Notes: generated by a model from the letters alone, not told the origin. A stretch of 64,000 nt of DNA from Embiotoca jacksoni (GCA_022577435.1 JAKOON010000017.1:1855501-1919500); one strand, 5' to 3'. Shown: positions 36,440 through 49,757, counted from the first letter of the stretch. Made by a program: numbers and translations.

Positions 36440-38990
36440 GTCAAATAGATAATTCATGCAAGTCAGTGTCTTCCTGTTTGCTATAGGCAGGAGACCGTGT
36501 GTCTGTGTCCAGTATTAATAACATTTTTGTAGTGGCAAAATTTTCCCTGCAGAAATGTAGCATTGTTAAAGGGCCTTGGCAAAAAGTATGCAACAGACTT
36601 TTAAATACACTGTCAGCAAGCATGCTTGTATTCTTCAGGCATTTAAATTTCCCCCTGGGCACCTCTAAAACCCATCATGTGACGAGGTTTTGGCTGGAGG
36701 TCACAGTGAGTCACAAAGCAGAGCAAGCTCTTGTTTCCTGCCGGCGAAGCCAGAGAGTGTTTCATGCTTCCTTGCTGGGACAGGAAGTGGAGGGGTAAAC
36801 AGAGGGAATCCCATATGCAGACGAGGAAACTCCACAGAGCTGCCCTACACTGACCCCGCAGGGACTCTTGACTACCACCTGTCTTCCTCTCTTTTTGTCT
36901 CTCCCTCTAAAACACACACGCACACACGGGTACGCATGGATGCATTGCTAACCCCCCCAAAGTACACATGTGCATGCACAGAGTCCTCAGTAAGAGAGGA
37001 TTTATGTGCAAGGTCTGGTAAAGAAAAGAATTCAAACTGCATCTGGTCTTGAAAGATTTTTGCTTTGTTCCACTCTGTAAATTCAGCGGATATCCACTTT
37101 TCGAGCTTTGTTTTAGAATGCACAGCATGAAGCGTGGTAATTTAGATAAATGTTTGTTGTGACGGCTTATGTCTCTTTGATAAAGACCATAACTTAGCAC
37201 AGAAAAAAATTGACTGCAAGGGGAGAAAAAAGAAAAAAAAGAGTGATATGCTTTGAACATGATCACCATCGTGATGCAATAATGTGCAACGTGCCCTTTC
37301 GAAATTTTCAAGGGAATTAGCCTAGTTTGTGAAATGTCATAGCCATTGCTCACCTTGGCGCAGCTCTTTCTCCCCGGTTAGCGTGTGACCTTATTTCTCT
37401 TATCTGTGGCAGCCATGCAAGACCTCTGATCATCTGTTTATGTGTCAGTAGTTTGTGGTGCACCATAATGTGTTGGGCAGAATCTGGGCTGCAGGAGGTT
37501 TTCTACGCTGATGTGTGTATGTTTAGGGCGCTGGGTTAAATATGTGGTTGCCGTTTTGTTTTGACAACACTGTAATACCGCAATCTGCCTAATGGGAAAG
37601 TGATCTGGAGCCTCCTGAATATTTGATGTTAATGTAATAAGAAAGTCATAAAAGCTCTGCAGGTCTCAATTTATCCAGTCACAGTGGCCATTGATTTAAC
37701 CTGCAAATTTATAGAAGGCCTGTTCCTGCCATCCTGTAAATTGCATGTCCACATCACAATGAGTTTTTTTTTTTTCTCCACAATTTATATTCCAAGGGGT
37801 TTAACTATCTCATTTGAATTATTTACTTGTGGGTTTGATGGAGAGACTGGGGAGAAACTATTGATCTGAAAGATTTAGAGCCTGTTGGCTAAGCAAAATG
37901 GGCAGCATGAGATGGTTAGCGGAAACCCTGGGAGGTCTGGTTATCTCCCCTTAATAAAAGAAAATATGTTAAATAAAGCTGCAGAAAAGAGGGGTAAATG
38001 CATCTGTTGTCCATTAGTTCTCAAAATATATTTTTTTACCAAAGCCCTCCGAAAGAAACAGTGCCACTGTAATTACCTAAAACATTTCACACTAACAAAT
38101 TTCCATAAAAGAGAGCGCTTGAGCGTTGGTGAAGCTGTCACAACGGACTTTAGGTTGTATTTACCTCATCAGAAGCTGATTCGTCCTTTACATTAGGTGT
38201 TGCAGGGCAGCAGGTGTTTCAGCGGGTCACGCATAAAAGCCTAAGGCCACCGACCCTAATGCTGGCTCAGACTGCCACACTTCTGTGATGATGATGATGA
38301 TCCAAGGAATCGTGCATGTGGGTCAATGAGCGCCTGGCAGGGCTACACAGAGGGTTGGGAGGGGGACAGGATAGAGCACAGGGATCAATACATAATATCT
38401 TACAAATTGAATTCGACCTGGATCAACCCCGAGGGCGTGTGTGACCGGCTGAGAACTGTGGACGAGTGCACAGTAAATCCTACTGATCAGTACAGGGTTG
38501 CATAGAGGAGGGGGGTGGAGGGAGGGCGGGGCATCCTCTCACCGTGGTGACTGCTCTGGGGAAGGAGGCTCGAAGAGTTGGGTTTAGGGGAGTGATGGAG
38601 AGCAGTGAGTATGGACCAGGAGTGGTGATGTAGTGAGGGGAAGAGACAGGGGTGGTGTCGGTTTATCACCTCTGGTCAGGGGGTCACTCACTTCTCCCCG
38701 CCATTATCTTCAAGAGGCTTCACCCCACAATCTATCTCTATAATGGCGAGCTTGTTTGGACACGGTCAATTTTATAGTCTCATCCGGGCTCTTCAAATGT
38801 CTGTTTGAGTCTATGTGCGTCTGAGAGTGTCCATTCATGTGTGTTCAGATACGATGCAGCAATAACCTTGTATTTCAAACTAGCTTTAAACTGAAACATT
38901 TTCAGAAAAAAGAATATTTGCTTTCTGGTGCATGAGACAAGAAAATTCAAACCACAATCATGACTCAGGACAAAGACTGGAAACAGGTGC
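36440..38990. other. Non-coding stretch, no gene seen
   Basis: No supported gene. The segment 37380-37900 is free of simple repeats and has many TAAT/ATTA cores, so it is a candidate regulatory element by composition only. Confidence 0.5.
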
Positions 38991-39370
38991 TGTGTTCCAA
39001 ATGGCGTACTTGCATGCTAGAGCTCACTATTTTGAGGGCATAAGTGCGTTCACACTGAGAAGTAAGGAAACATGCAGCGCAATACAAGTACCCGGATGAT
39101 GCACTCAAAACGGTCCAATACGGTCTCGATAAAAGCCATCAGTATGTTTTTGTGTACATCAAACAGAGGGCACGAAAACAAATTCATTTCTGGGTAAAAT
39201 AATAAAAGCTGGCAGATATGTACCCATGTGATGAATTAAAAAAATTTATGGTTATTCTGGTAGGCAAAGAACAGCATTGTGAGGTTTGAGAAAACACTAC
39301 CCTGTCGAAATTTCCGTACTACACAAGTCAATGTACTAACAAGTAAGATAACTATGTGAGTGCACTAAGG
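38990..39370. repeat. Possible non-autonomous repeat (TGTGTTCCAAATGGC...)
   Basis: The left end 'ctgtgttccaaatggcgtac' and the right end 'actatgtgagtgcactaagg' resemble the two ends of a common fish short repeat that starts TGTGTTCCAAAT and carries GTACT/ACTATGT units. The ends are too diverged for me to define terminal repeats. Confidence 0.35.
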
Positions 39371-39639
39371 GATGTATGTCAGCCAGGGAGAAACAGCCAG
39401 GTGGGTTATAGTGGGGCTCTTTGACTCCGATTTACCTGGCAGGATACATTTAATTTGCTTGACTAGATCATGGTCCCGACTGGCAACTTCCTGGAGTCGA
39501 ACAACTGCTACCAGAGTAGGGCTGCACGCAATCCTGGCTAGAATAGTAATTGCCGTTTTTACATTTCGACATTTGAACGAACAAAAAATATATAATGTAT
39601 TGCATCAGGGAACTTCAGAGGGGCACGTAGGTGGGTTTT

Positions 39640-39838
39640 GTTACCCTGGGACAGAGTCAGACAAGCTGTTTCTGCTTGTTTTCAGTATTTGTGCTAATTC
39701 AGGCTAATTTAACCAGCTGCTGGCTCCAGCTACCAAACAGACACAAGAGTACCTTCCTCCTCCTCATCAACAGTGCAACGTGTCAGTCCTTCTGTCATAA
39801 TGTGTTTGATGATGGTGTTGTCAAAGTTACATGAATTA
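39640..39838. repeat. Short non-autonomous dispersed repeat, copy 3 (partial)
   Basis: The segment 'acaagctgtttctgcttgtt' followed by 'tgtgctaattcaggctaatt' and 'aaccagctgctggctccagc' matches the right half of the copy at 30446-30850, including the shared 'gctgtttctgcttgttt' block. The left half is absent or too diverged. Confidence 0.5.
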
Positions 39839-42800
39839 GTTTGATCTCTTCTACATGTTTTTACCTCACCGATGTTAATTAATCATTGATTCACAAGAGA
39901 GGGTTTTTCACCTTGAAGATAACCTCTTCAATAATCCTCAGTAATACCTCTGTGCACGTCTACCAAAACATTATGAACCATTATTTTCACAGGAACAACC
40001 TTGGTGTCACGCAATTATTCTGAGAGAAAAAAATTATTTTATTCTCAAAATAAAAACAACCTGTCCTGCTTTCACTTTTGAAAACGGCAGCTGTTATTTG
40101 TTGCCATAAAAGGTAATTCACCTGAATGATGTCTGCAGCTTCACACATTGTCTGACTGCTCTCGAGCAAAGGCTGGGGTCAAAGTGAAAAACAATCTGTG
40201 CAGCGGAAAAGCTCTCAGTCAATTCTGACCCAGAAGGCCTTTTGGTATCGCCCCGGCTCCGGTGACACGGGGGTGGATGTGTGGGTGTCGTTTACACGGG
40301 AGGTTCTGCATACGGCCGGCTTGCTGAGGTTGAGGGCACATTTATTTGAATCTGTCTAATTGACATGTTGGGATCGATGGGGGAACAGAAAGCCTCTCTA
40401 CAGAGTCTGCCAATACAGAGCCGGTCCCCTGGGCCCCCGCACGCTGGGGCCTGCCACCCTATCAGTCACAACCATAGCACTGAACTAAAAGACGCCCCTG
40501 CCCCCCCCTCCCTACATCACTTAAAACGCAGACACAGATGGAAACACGCACACGCAGACCAGGAAACAGAAACCAAACAACCACGGCAAACACAGAAACA
40601 ATCAAACACACAAAATCCCTATTGATCACGGGCCCCCCCTGTTGCACCAGAGGCCCCACACTGTTTTGAAGGCAGGAGGAGGGAGGGTAGCATAGCAGGA
40701 GGGTCCCGGATGATCCACTGATCCCACCATGGACAATTGGCTCACACTCAGTGGTATCTAACACAGGACTGGTGATGTGTCACTCAACGCTGTGTTGTTA
40801 CTTGACAACCCTGACACACAAACTACATCATTAACAGAGACATGAGACTGATTTTATCCCCAAAATTAGTTTCTAACTCTTAAAATACCTAATGAATGCT
40901 TTCACATCCAACCAAGATGAAATAGTAAACCATTTTGTTGGAGAAATAATAGCTAAGAGGCACTGACAATGAAAAAATAAGACAATGTTCACAGTATCAA
41001 AAAAACATCATCATATCTAATTTTTCATACCTTTTTAAAGTCCCAAACCAATTCCTGGATTTCAAAACTGGTGCCTTGTTGCATGCTCAACCATCCATGT
41101 TAGTCTTCATAATTCCTGGATAGGAAAAAAAATAACGTTTGGCATTGGACATAATCTGAGCTGTAACAAATTACATTTCCTCCAAAATAAATTTGGCAAA
41201 GGAAATGAGCAGTGCATGATCATATTTTGTAGGAGATATGGTTGCTGACACAATCACAAGTCCTTGCATTCGTTGTATCTGTATTATCGTAGCTGTTCAA
41301 TAGGCCTTCTCAGGGTACATCCACATAGTAATGTGTTTTTAATTTTTTTTTTTTTTTTTTAAAGACTGCTGACCCTGGTATTCATCATACCAAATTCATA
41401 AATATACAAGTCCGTCCAAGCTCCACTCAAGATTGTTTTCGGATGGTTTCCAGTCATTGCATACACGTCGTGTTAATTTTGAAACAGCTGGAGCAGCCTT
41501 TAACTAATCAGCATTGACTGCCATACGATGTGTGTTGTGCACTGAAACTCCGTCGTCATTGTTGGAACTACTTCAACGTCAGACGGGCCACGTCCGATGT
41601 GTCCTCCGTGAGAGCCCTGCACTCCATTTGTTTTTATTTTAGGGACCCTAATAAGTAAGCATAAACGTTCCAACCCAACAAAATATAGTTCCTTAGCTTC
41701 TCAGTGACCTAACAGATTGGGTAAAACGGTTCCAACAAAACCACGATTTGGCAACTCAACTGCTGACACCTCAGGATCCTACAAACTGCTGCAGACGCAG
41801 ATGTTTCAACGTATGGCTCTTCTGAGAGATTTACCATCATAAATCATAACCACTGACAGACATGGAATAACAATCCTGCATTCCCATCCTCCAGCACCTG
41901 TCCCTCGTCTTTAGGAGTGTTATAGGAAAGAGGGGGTGGGGGGTTGGACGATTATGGGTCCAAAAAGGCTTATGTTTGTCAGTAAGTGTGTGTGTCTGAA
42001 ATTGGAGCTGAGCCTCCTCTCGTACAAGCCACACAGAGTCAGTGTGTGTTGTGGTGGGCTCAGGGTTTGCCCCTATTTACATTCACACACACCTCCTCTT
42101 AAGCCTCCCCATCCTCTTGCACGTGCCTTAGTCTCTCCAACCCCCACCCTCCCCCCCTCAGCAACACACTTGCATCCCCTCCCCTTCCCCCATTTAAAAG
42201 AGGTTTTTCGTCTGTGGATTTAGCCTTGAGGGCCAAGAGAAATCGGACCCCCACCTTTTCTTTAACGCTCAATTCTAATAAACAGTAGAAGCATGAAGAG
42301 GCGACGGCTAATTACAAAGGATAAGGCCGCAGCTCGGTGGTAGCGACGGGGCTGGATAAATCTGTGTGGTTGCCGAGTTTTTAATTAGGTGGCAAGGGGG
42401 GAAAAGATGAGGGAAAGATGAGCTATAGGCCATGAGGGAGTAGCTCTCTGGGCGCAGGATGCTTTAGTCTTTGAGTGGCAACAAATCACCTGCTTGGACA
42501 GTGGTTTTTGTTAGCTTAAAATATCCCTGGGGTTTTTTGGTTGTTTTTTTTTTCGCGTAAATTCTATTAAGGTTTATATTTGTCGCAACAATGATTGTCC
42601 AAGCTAACTGGGTCAACAGAGAGAGGAATAAAAGCTACATATTTAGTTCAGAAACGAAATGCTACTTTCTTGGTAGTTACTGCTGTACATAATTTGAAAA
42701 GCGCTCCGCGGCAGAGATAGTTGAAGGTGTAAGTTAAATGTTTCAGCCTGCAGGGTATCAAGGGCTATGACATACTTTATTTGAGCCATGACCTAAAAAT

Positions 42801-43735
42801 TTGACAGCATGACATGTGTGCTTCTGGCATTTTCTTTTTTCCTTTTTTTTTCTGCTCTGTCCCTGATGCATGCATGCATGCTTGCATCTCGCATGCTCGC
42901 AGTCCTCCTCCTTTTCCCAGTTTGCACCATCTTCAACATGCTTCCAGCTGGAGCTGATAATTGCTTTGTTCCCTGTTAGATTTTGTCCTCCGAAACCACA
43001 CAACATAATTTCATAAAAGGATCTGGTTGCTCCAACACTCTCTCTGTCATTTTGGTTAAAGCCCTGCTGGCATGGGGCTCAGCCAGAAATGAGGAGCACA
43101 GATTTACTAAACTGGTGGTTGTAGAAACAATAAAGCTGCACTTGTTTCACATACCACTTATCCGTAAAAACTACAGTGCTAGTGTTTAAAAATGTGTTGC
43201 AACCATATTACAGATTTTCCACTTGCATATTCTTCAGTCGCACTTTTAATAATGTCCTGTTGTTATAGTTAATGCTGTCAACGCTGCTTTACATCATTGT
43301 ACTCAGCAGAGGTGAACATATGGGGATTTTCCAGTACAACGATTTTCTTGAAACCGTGCAAAAATATTTTTTATCGTCCTCTCACCAATTTGTTTTTAAG
43401 CGTCTGAAAGTTCCCTGTAAATTTTGTTTGTTCTGTGTGTGCCCAGCAGCTGCTGCCTCTCACTCGTAGTGTACTAGAAATGACGTCAAGACAGTGAGAA
43501 AGGCGAGTCTCCCTTGCTGCTTCAGGTTTCAGTTTGTTGCCATGGCAGCAGCTGCCACTTCCTGCCAGAGTGAGTCTTCCTGTGTTCATTCATTTTTGTG
43601 TGCACGCTCTAGAGGAGTTACGAAGCGCTGTGTTTACATTACCATATATGGGGTTACATGAACAATGGGCACAGGGCTTCCCCCAAAGGTGAATAAACAC
43701 TATTAACATTATCCACATACACCAAATAAATACAT

Positions 43736-43759
43736 GCTCGCTCGCTCGCTCGCTCGCTC
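43736..43759. repeat. (GCTC)6 microsatellite
   Basis: Six GCTC units run directly into CA-rich sequence to about 43792. Confidence 0.95.
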
Positions 43760-45630
43760 ACACACACAAACACACACTCACACGCACACACACCTTATCA
43801 GGCATTCAGAACTGCACCCATTTGCACACAATTATCTCCACTTTCAGTTAAATGGAATGTAAATGTGCGTCCTACTTGACATGGGATTTCGAGGGACTGT
43901 GAAGCAAAAAAATAAATAAATAAATAAAGCTGTTAAGGTTAGGCTGGAGTCTGTTATTTGATCTTAATGTTAATTATGCAGGAGTTTCGCGCTACACAGC
44001 GTGAGAGCAAGCTATTTTTCTGCTGCTAACAAGACTGAATCCAACGAACAACCATAATGAGAGCTTTTCTCCTTCATTTTTTTTCTTCTAGGACTTAAGT
44101 TTGTGACGCTTTGGGGGAGGTTTGCTATTCACCTTTTCTCAGTGGAAACTGTGCTAAACCCACACGCATACAACCGGTGTTTCCTCACCAAATGCTCTGC
44201 AACGCCACAAAAAGGCAAGGTGGGGAGAGACTGAAAGAGATAGCTGTCAAAAAGCACCTGTGTTTAAGAAGAGCTGGGACAGAAGGATTTTGGTCCCCTT
44301 TCTAAGCACGGACTCCTTCCCACATACTTGGGGCCGATTAGTAGGATCCCTGCCCTGCCTGGTGTCAGGTAGGGGCAGACAAGATCCGGCACAGCTCTGC
44401 TTAGCTCCTGGCTGGAGAAAGGCCAGCTCATTTACATTCAGCTCACAAGGCTGCATGCACTTGGTCTTTATCCATGACCTCAGCTGTTTCATCACACTGT
44501 AAAGCCATTCCATAACTCACAGCTCCACATTTACTAATGGGGGCCAGGGGTGGATGGATGGAAGGGTGCCTGAGAATGTGGAGGGATCGAGAAGGTCGGC
44601 GTGGCTGGCAAAGAGAGAGACGCACAAGTGCCCTGCCTGCTCCGGCTGCTCTCAGTACCTGTTGGAGGGCATCCAAACCGCTGGCCTGTGCTTTTTCATC
44701 GTGTACTTAGCATGAGGAATCACATTGTTTGCAGGAAGCGCGGTCAGCACGGCGCAGCAACGGCACACCTTTTACAATTAACTCAGACACAGGACTAATT
44801 AGGCAACAAGCCGGAGTATCTACGGCAGGTACAGCTCCGGGGACTACAAAGCGTGCCAAGGCTATAGAGGAGACTCAGTTTGTGCTTTGTTAATGCTGGA
44901 CATCCGCTGACCTGGGTTCCTATTTTCTAGCCATACCTGTCTGTACTGCGTAATTATACAGACAGGGTTAATGTCATGTTGTCAGGGCTTTTTTTTTTGT
45001 GCTGGGATATGCTGTGTAGGGGTCCTCTGTCATTTGGTGAACAGAAGTTAGCTCTTACTGTATTGCTTCATTGTCATTCAGGCTACATTCATTTTTCAAT
45101 GCAAAGGTTGTGAATTAGTGATGTGACAGGGCTGTATTTTATGGCTGTGTATTTATACAATAGATAAGGAGAGACACATACAAAAAGCGAGAAAACAAAA
45201 AGCTGAGCCAATTTCCCCCACACAGCTGCAAAAGGTCATCGGAGCAACTGCTGAAAGGTACCTGATCTTCTCCGCAGAAGAAAAGGGTGGTGGAGGACAC
45301 CAGCAAAAAAGAGCATTTCACATATGACAGCTGCCAGAAACCTCCTAAGTGCTAAATCTGTACATAACAGCAACACTCAAAAGTGCAAAGACCTCTCCGT
45401 GGATGCACTGTTCAGTTTTTTGTTTTTTTTACAATTTAGGCTATAACCAAAACCATAAAATTGACAAAGACACCTTAATTTTAGATCTCTGGAGCTTTCC
45501 AATTATACAAAATGATCCTCTTCACCAGCTGAATGTATTTTATTCCACCATTTCAGAGTTGTTGTCCCATCCATAATAACACACTTGAAAACACACATCA
45601 CCTCTGACCCTTCACGTTTACTGGCCAAGC

Positions 45631-45632
<2 letters not shown>

Positions 45633-45673
<41 letters not shown>
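45633..45673. repeat. (CA)n microsatellite
   Basis: A pure CA tract of about 41 bp. Confidence 0.96.
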
Positions 45674-45678
<5 letters not shown>

Positions 45679-47134
45679 CAGTAAACTTGGGGTAAAAAAA
45701 AACTTCTAAAAACCTTGGACAATGTGATGAGAAGCATTTCTTTATCTTCATCTTTGAGATGAGGGCCGTTGTCTGCACTTCACCTCCAAACTCAAACTCA
45801 CTTCGTCAGACTGTTAATTATTGATCAGATTATTGATCACTGTCGGTGCTTAGCTGGGTAGACTTGCGGCTAGCTTCAACTGCACAGTTTACACAGCACC
45901 TCAATCTACATTGATGTTTTGAAGAAGTGCAACACAGAACTTTTTGATGGCTGTCGTCTTTGCATGTTCCTGCTGTTCGCGTCGGGGCATCTGATCTCAC
46001 TTTGGTAGCAACGTGTTCTTCTCTTTTTGTTCGGTGGCAGCTGGCAGACAGCTTTTATCTTCATTACTGCCCCCTTCTGACCGGAGTAACGCATAACAAC
46101 CAGGCGCCGGTATAAACAGAAAAAATATGAATGATAGTCGATCATCGATTTTTATAACGACTGTTCGAATATTTGAAATGACTTACACACCCACACACAG
46201 AATCTGAAAGATCTGATGGGTCACTAAACACAGTGCCACACTGGCGTGCCATGCTGAGCTGATAAAACCGGCAATGGTTACTACTGCTTGTAGTAACCAT
46301 TTGCACAGCTTTCATTGTGCTTTCATTAGTGCAAAATTAATAAACAAATGACCCTGTCTTTTCAACAACACATGAACAAGATAAAACAATTTGTTGCCTT
46401 GATTGGCAATTCATTCATGTGTGCCAGCTTCTAGAACTGAAAACCAAAAAAGTCAGGATAGTATATCAATTAATTGTAATGTAATATACCTTGTCCCACA
46501 AATAAGGAGTAGAGAGCCCGTGCACGATGATTACTGCGTGCACAATTCAAGCAGTCCAAAGCCTGAAGGTAGCAGGAAATAACAATCTTTATTATGACAA
46601 ATTTATACGAAGATACAGCCTTATACACAGGTAGTCCCAAGAATTACCCCCACCCCCCCAGTACCACCCACAAGGGCCAGAACCAGTCCTACTTACATGA
46701 AATCCCCTTAGGGCACTGCACTAACACTGCGCTGCAACTCACAACCATCACACCCCTGCAGGGCACAACAGACAGTACTGCAATTAAAGATGCTGTAAAG
46801 TAGAAATGAAAATGAGTTTTAAGTTCATCACACCACAAAAGTATGGGTTGTTAACTACCCATCTGTGTTTGAATGAAAAAAAAAAAAAAAAAAAAAGTAT
46901 GTTAAATTAGGCTTTGAAATCGTGAGAAAATCAGCAGTCTTCTCTGCGCTGAAGCTCCGCCCCCTCGCTGGAAGGTGTTCAGTGTTCTGTATGACAGTCC
47001 TGTGGCTGCAGTTCTTTTCCCCACGAAGCGGTCCGTCTGACATCCAACCTCTCGGGTGACTTTATGCATGATGTCACACCGGCACTCTTTCTGTCTGGTG
47101 GTTGGAGCGGCCTGCTTTGTGAAAACAGAATAGA

Positions 47135-47254
47135 ATTAAAACTGCAAGCAGTGATATGCGGGCCCTCGCACGCTGCACGTCCAGCGGGTCGGGGCCGCCG
47201 GCTCCCCGACGTGCAGCACGCGAAGGTCAGCATATTCCCACTTGCAGTTTTAAT
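47135..47254. repeat. Long imperfect hairpin (47-nt arms) inside the TTAA element
   Basis: Arm 47135-47181 and the reverse complement of arm 47208-47254 share ATTAAAACTGCAAG, then ATATGC, then CC.TCGC and GCTGCACGTC at the same offsets. Two five-base blocks diverge in the middle. The 26-nt loop is very GC-rich. The stem is AT-rich at its base and GC-rich at its tip. Confidence 0.85.
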
Positions 47255-47375
47255 TTTTTTTTCTCGATCTTGTTCCTTATTCTTCTTTAAAAAAAAAAAA
47301 AAGCCTTTTTTTTTGGTGGCTTTAACATCTTGAAAAAAACTCAAGAAAGTTGGTGCCTGACACATGTGCAAAGTT

Positions 47376-47556
47376 TCGTGAAGTTTGGAGCATCGTTTGA
47401 CCTTAAACATCAACTCCAGTTTAGAGGGCGCTGGTGAGCCGTTTGGCCACGCCCACTCGCAAAACACATACGAGATGTACCGTCTTCACCACGCCGGATG
47501 TATGCGCCACGTTTCGTGAGGTTTCAAGCATCCTTTGACCTTAAACATCAACTTCC
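47376..47556. repeat. Pair of direct repeats inside the TTAA element
   Basis: Two copies of a roughly 40-bp unit, 'gtttcgtgaagtttggagca' and 'gtttcgtgaggtttcaagca', are each followed by tcnTTTGACCTTAAACATCAACT. They start about 135 bp apart. Confidence 0.85.
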
Positions 47557-48650
47557 TCTGTCAAGGCGAGACGGAGCTCCAGGCTTTTATAGCGTTTCAC
47601 CGTGTTCAGAGGAGGAGCCATGCAGAAGGTTATATAAACCGTCTGTGCGCTAGCCCTGTGACGTAGATAGGCTAGCTTTTAGCCCCGAAAGAAAACCTGA
47701 GCTGAAGACGGATAAGAAACTGTTTAACGGTCTAACTCCACATTTCAGTGCGACAAAGTTTTCAAACTTTGCACATGCTTTCAGCGACTCATTTCACACG
47801 TATATAATGTATTGAAAAGCAAATCTTGGAATTTTCTTTACAGCATCTTTAAGGCACACTGAAATATCTGCTGTGTAAAGACGCCCGCACTCTCAGGGCG
47901 CATGCGTGGTGACTGCTGAGTGGGTGACCTTGGTCCATCAGCTCTTCCACGTTGTGTTGGGACTGTAATCCATGAATCTTAAAATGGTGAACTCGCCTGC
48001 TCCAACTCACTCTTCCCCTGCTTTGCAGACAGCAGTAATATGGGACATTCTAGTCATTCTAACAGCGGAGGCCGCAATGCTGTGAGATAGTGCATATGCC
48101 TGATAAGTGACCAAAAGATCTGTTTGCCCCTTTCACTCCATCATGGCTTTCTGTTATAGGCGACAGGAAATTCCACTCTATAAGTAATACCTTGACATTT
48201 CTAATTCATTCTCACAAGTGCTTTCTTGGTCTTAAAATAAATTACAGTACATTTGATGAGAGAAAATCCTCTCTGAGCTCCAAGAGCTGGTTTTGTTGCT
48301 AAGCAGCTTGATCCATTATATTACAGTACAGTACAGTACGCATGCACTAATACTGTGTGCTCTTAGCTTCCACAGAGACGATTCCCGCTTCTTTCTGTCC
48401 CACATGAGGGGTGTTTGATTAGTGAGCGCCATATGCCTGGGTGGGTGTACACATCCTGTTTACCCAGTTTCCAGGGTTTATTTTAACCATGACCTCCGTG
48501 CCATTTCCCCGGGGTCACAAGGTCTAACTCCGAGGTCGACTCCACACTGATCAGGATAGACAGCTGAACACCTCTGAGTGTAACTTCTGCATGTGTGTGT
48601 TTGTCCTTCAATGCCCTAGTGATGGCTTGTTCTGGGTTTCACAGAGGAAT

Positions 48651-48652
<2 letters not shown>

Positions 48653-48680
<28 letters not shown>
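48653..48680. repeat. (TG)14 microsatellite
   Basis: A pure TG tract of 28 bp. Confidence 0.95.
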
Positions 48681-48683
<3 letters not shown>

Positions 48684-49755
48684 ATCCTGAGAAATGTATT
48701 AAAGGTTCTCTTCACAGCCTCACAGCTGCGTAAATATCCATCAGGTAATGTTTCCAACAGGAAGCCATTCTTCTTGTTCAACTGTGCAGGGAACAAACAA
48801 TAATAGACAAAAAAACAACAAGGTCCCTGCTGACCATGCAGACAGCTCTGGGTCTGGCAGAAGAGGAGACCGTCAGGACGAGTTCGGATGTTTATGCCAT
48901 GACCTGAAGAAAATGCATCTTCAGTGTGTTCGCTCCATTACTCTCGTGTGCAGATGGGGGCTTTCACCAGAGCGGAGAGGCTGTTTGTTTTTCTTATGTA
49001 AAATGATAAAAGCATGCACTTAAACAAGAGAGCAAAAATGCATGAAAAAAAAATGTAGGAGTGGAAAAACTGAGGATTTTGAAGGACAGATAGGATTGAA
49101 ATGTATTTAAATTCAACTCTCATCCTGTTGTTTTGTCCAGCACTGTGATTTTTGCAGCCTAATCCAATTTGCACACATTGTACGGAAGGAAAGCACCAAA
49201 CACAGGCTTCACAGATGATGGGACTATACGGAAAATTGGACATTTTTTTTAAGGAATACCTTGTAGCTGGTTACAATTTTTATGCTTCATTTTTTTGTAT
49301 GAATTAAATCAAACAAGGTGTTCTTTAGGGCTGCTGGTAGGAGGGTTGGGTTAACTTGGGACACTATTTCCTTGTGTTTCCAGTCTTTATTTTTCATAGA
49401 TTTACAAATGGTATCAATCTTGCCATTTGACTCTCAGCTAGAAACCAAAACGAGTATTTCTTAAAATGTCTTGAAGTGGTACATTGATTTGCAAATTGTA
49501 GTCACATAAAGCCGTGTTTTCCTTCAAATGTCAGTCTGTCTCTGTGGGGCTGGGATTTTGGAATGTATGGGGAAAGCACACATTAGATACATCTTTGCAT
49601 TTTCACGTATCCACACCACCCGTACACACATACAGATACCCTCAAATGCAGATGGGAGCACCTTCTGTGTATTCTGTATGAACTTTCATTATGACAATAG
49701 AGTATGCGACACTTGCTTTCTGTGACAAGTGTGACATCCTGGAATATATTTCGTT

Positions 49756-49757
<2 letters not shown>

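Larger units (their letters stand above)
39839..46783. other. Non-coding stretch, candidate regulatory segments
   Basis: No supported gene over about 7 kb. It holds a T18 run (41343-41360), a GCTC array, a (TAAA)n tract near 43909-43928, a (CA)n tract and repeat-free segments at 42240-42420 and 44700-44830. The last two contain homeodomain-type cores. All open frames are short and unrecognised. Confidence 0.5.
46784..47852. mobile_element. Non-autonomous DNA transposon with TTAA target-site duplication
   Basis: TTAA at 46784-46787 is followed by AGATGCTGTAAAG (46788-46800). At the other end CTTTACAGCATCT (47836-47848) is its exact reverse complement and is followed by TTAA (47849-47852). This gives 13-bp perfect terminal inverted repeats with a TTAA duplication around 1061 bp. 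TTAA targets are used by piggyBac- and Kolobok-type transposases; I cannot choose between them from the ends. No transposase frame is present. The interior holds an A21 run (46876-46896), a GC-rich hairpin with 47-nt arms and a pair of direct repeats. Confidence 0.85.

Noticed and set aside
35780..36457. A 225-residue minus-strand open frame as a gene
   Set aside because: It is proline/serine/cysteine-rich, overlaps other open frames in the same GC-rich block and lies in an LTR-like region directly upstream of a gag remnant.
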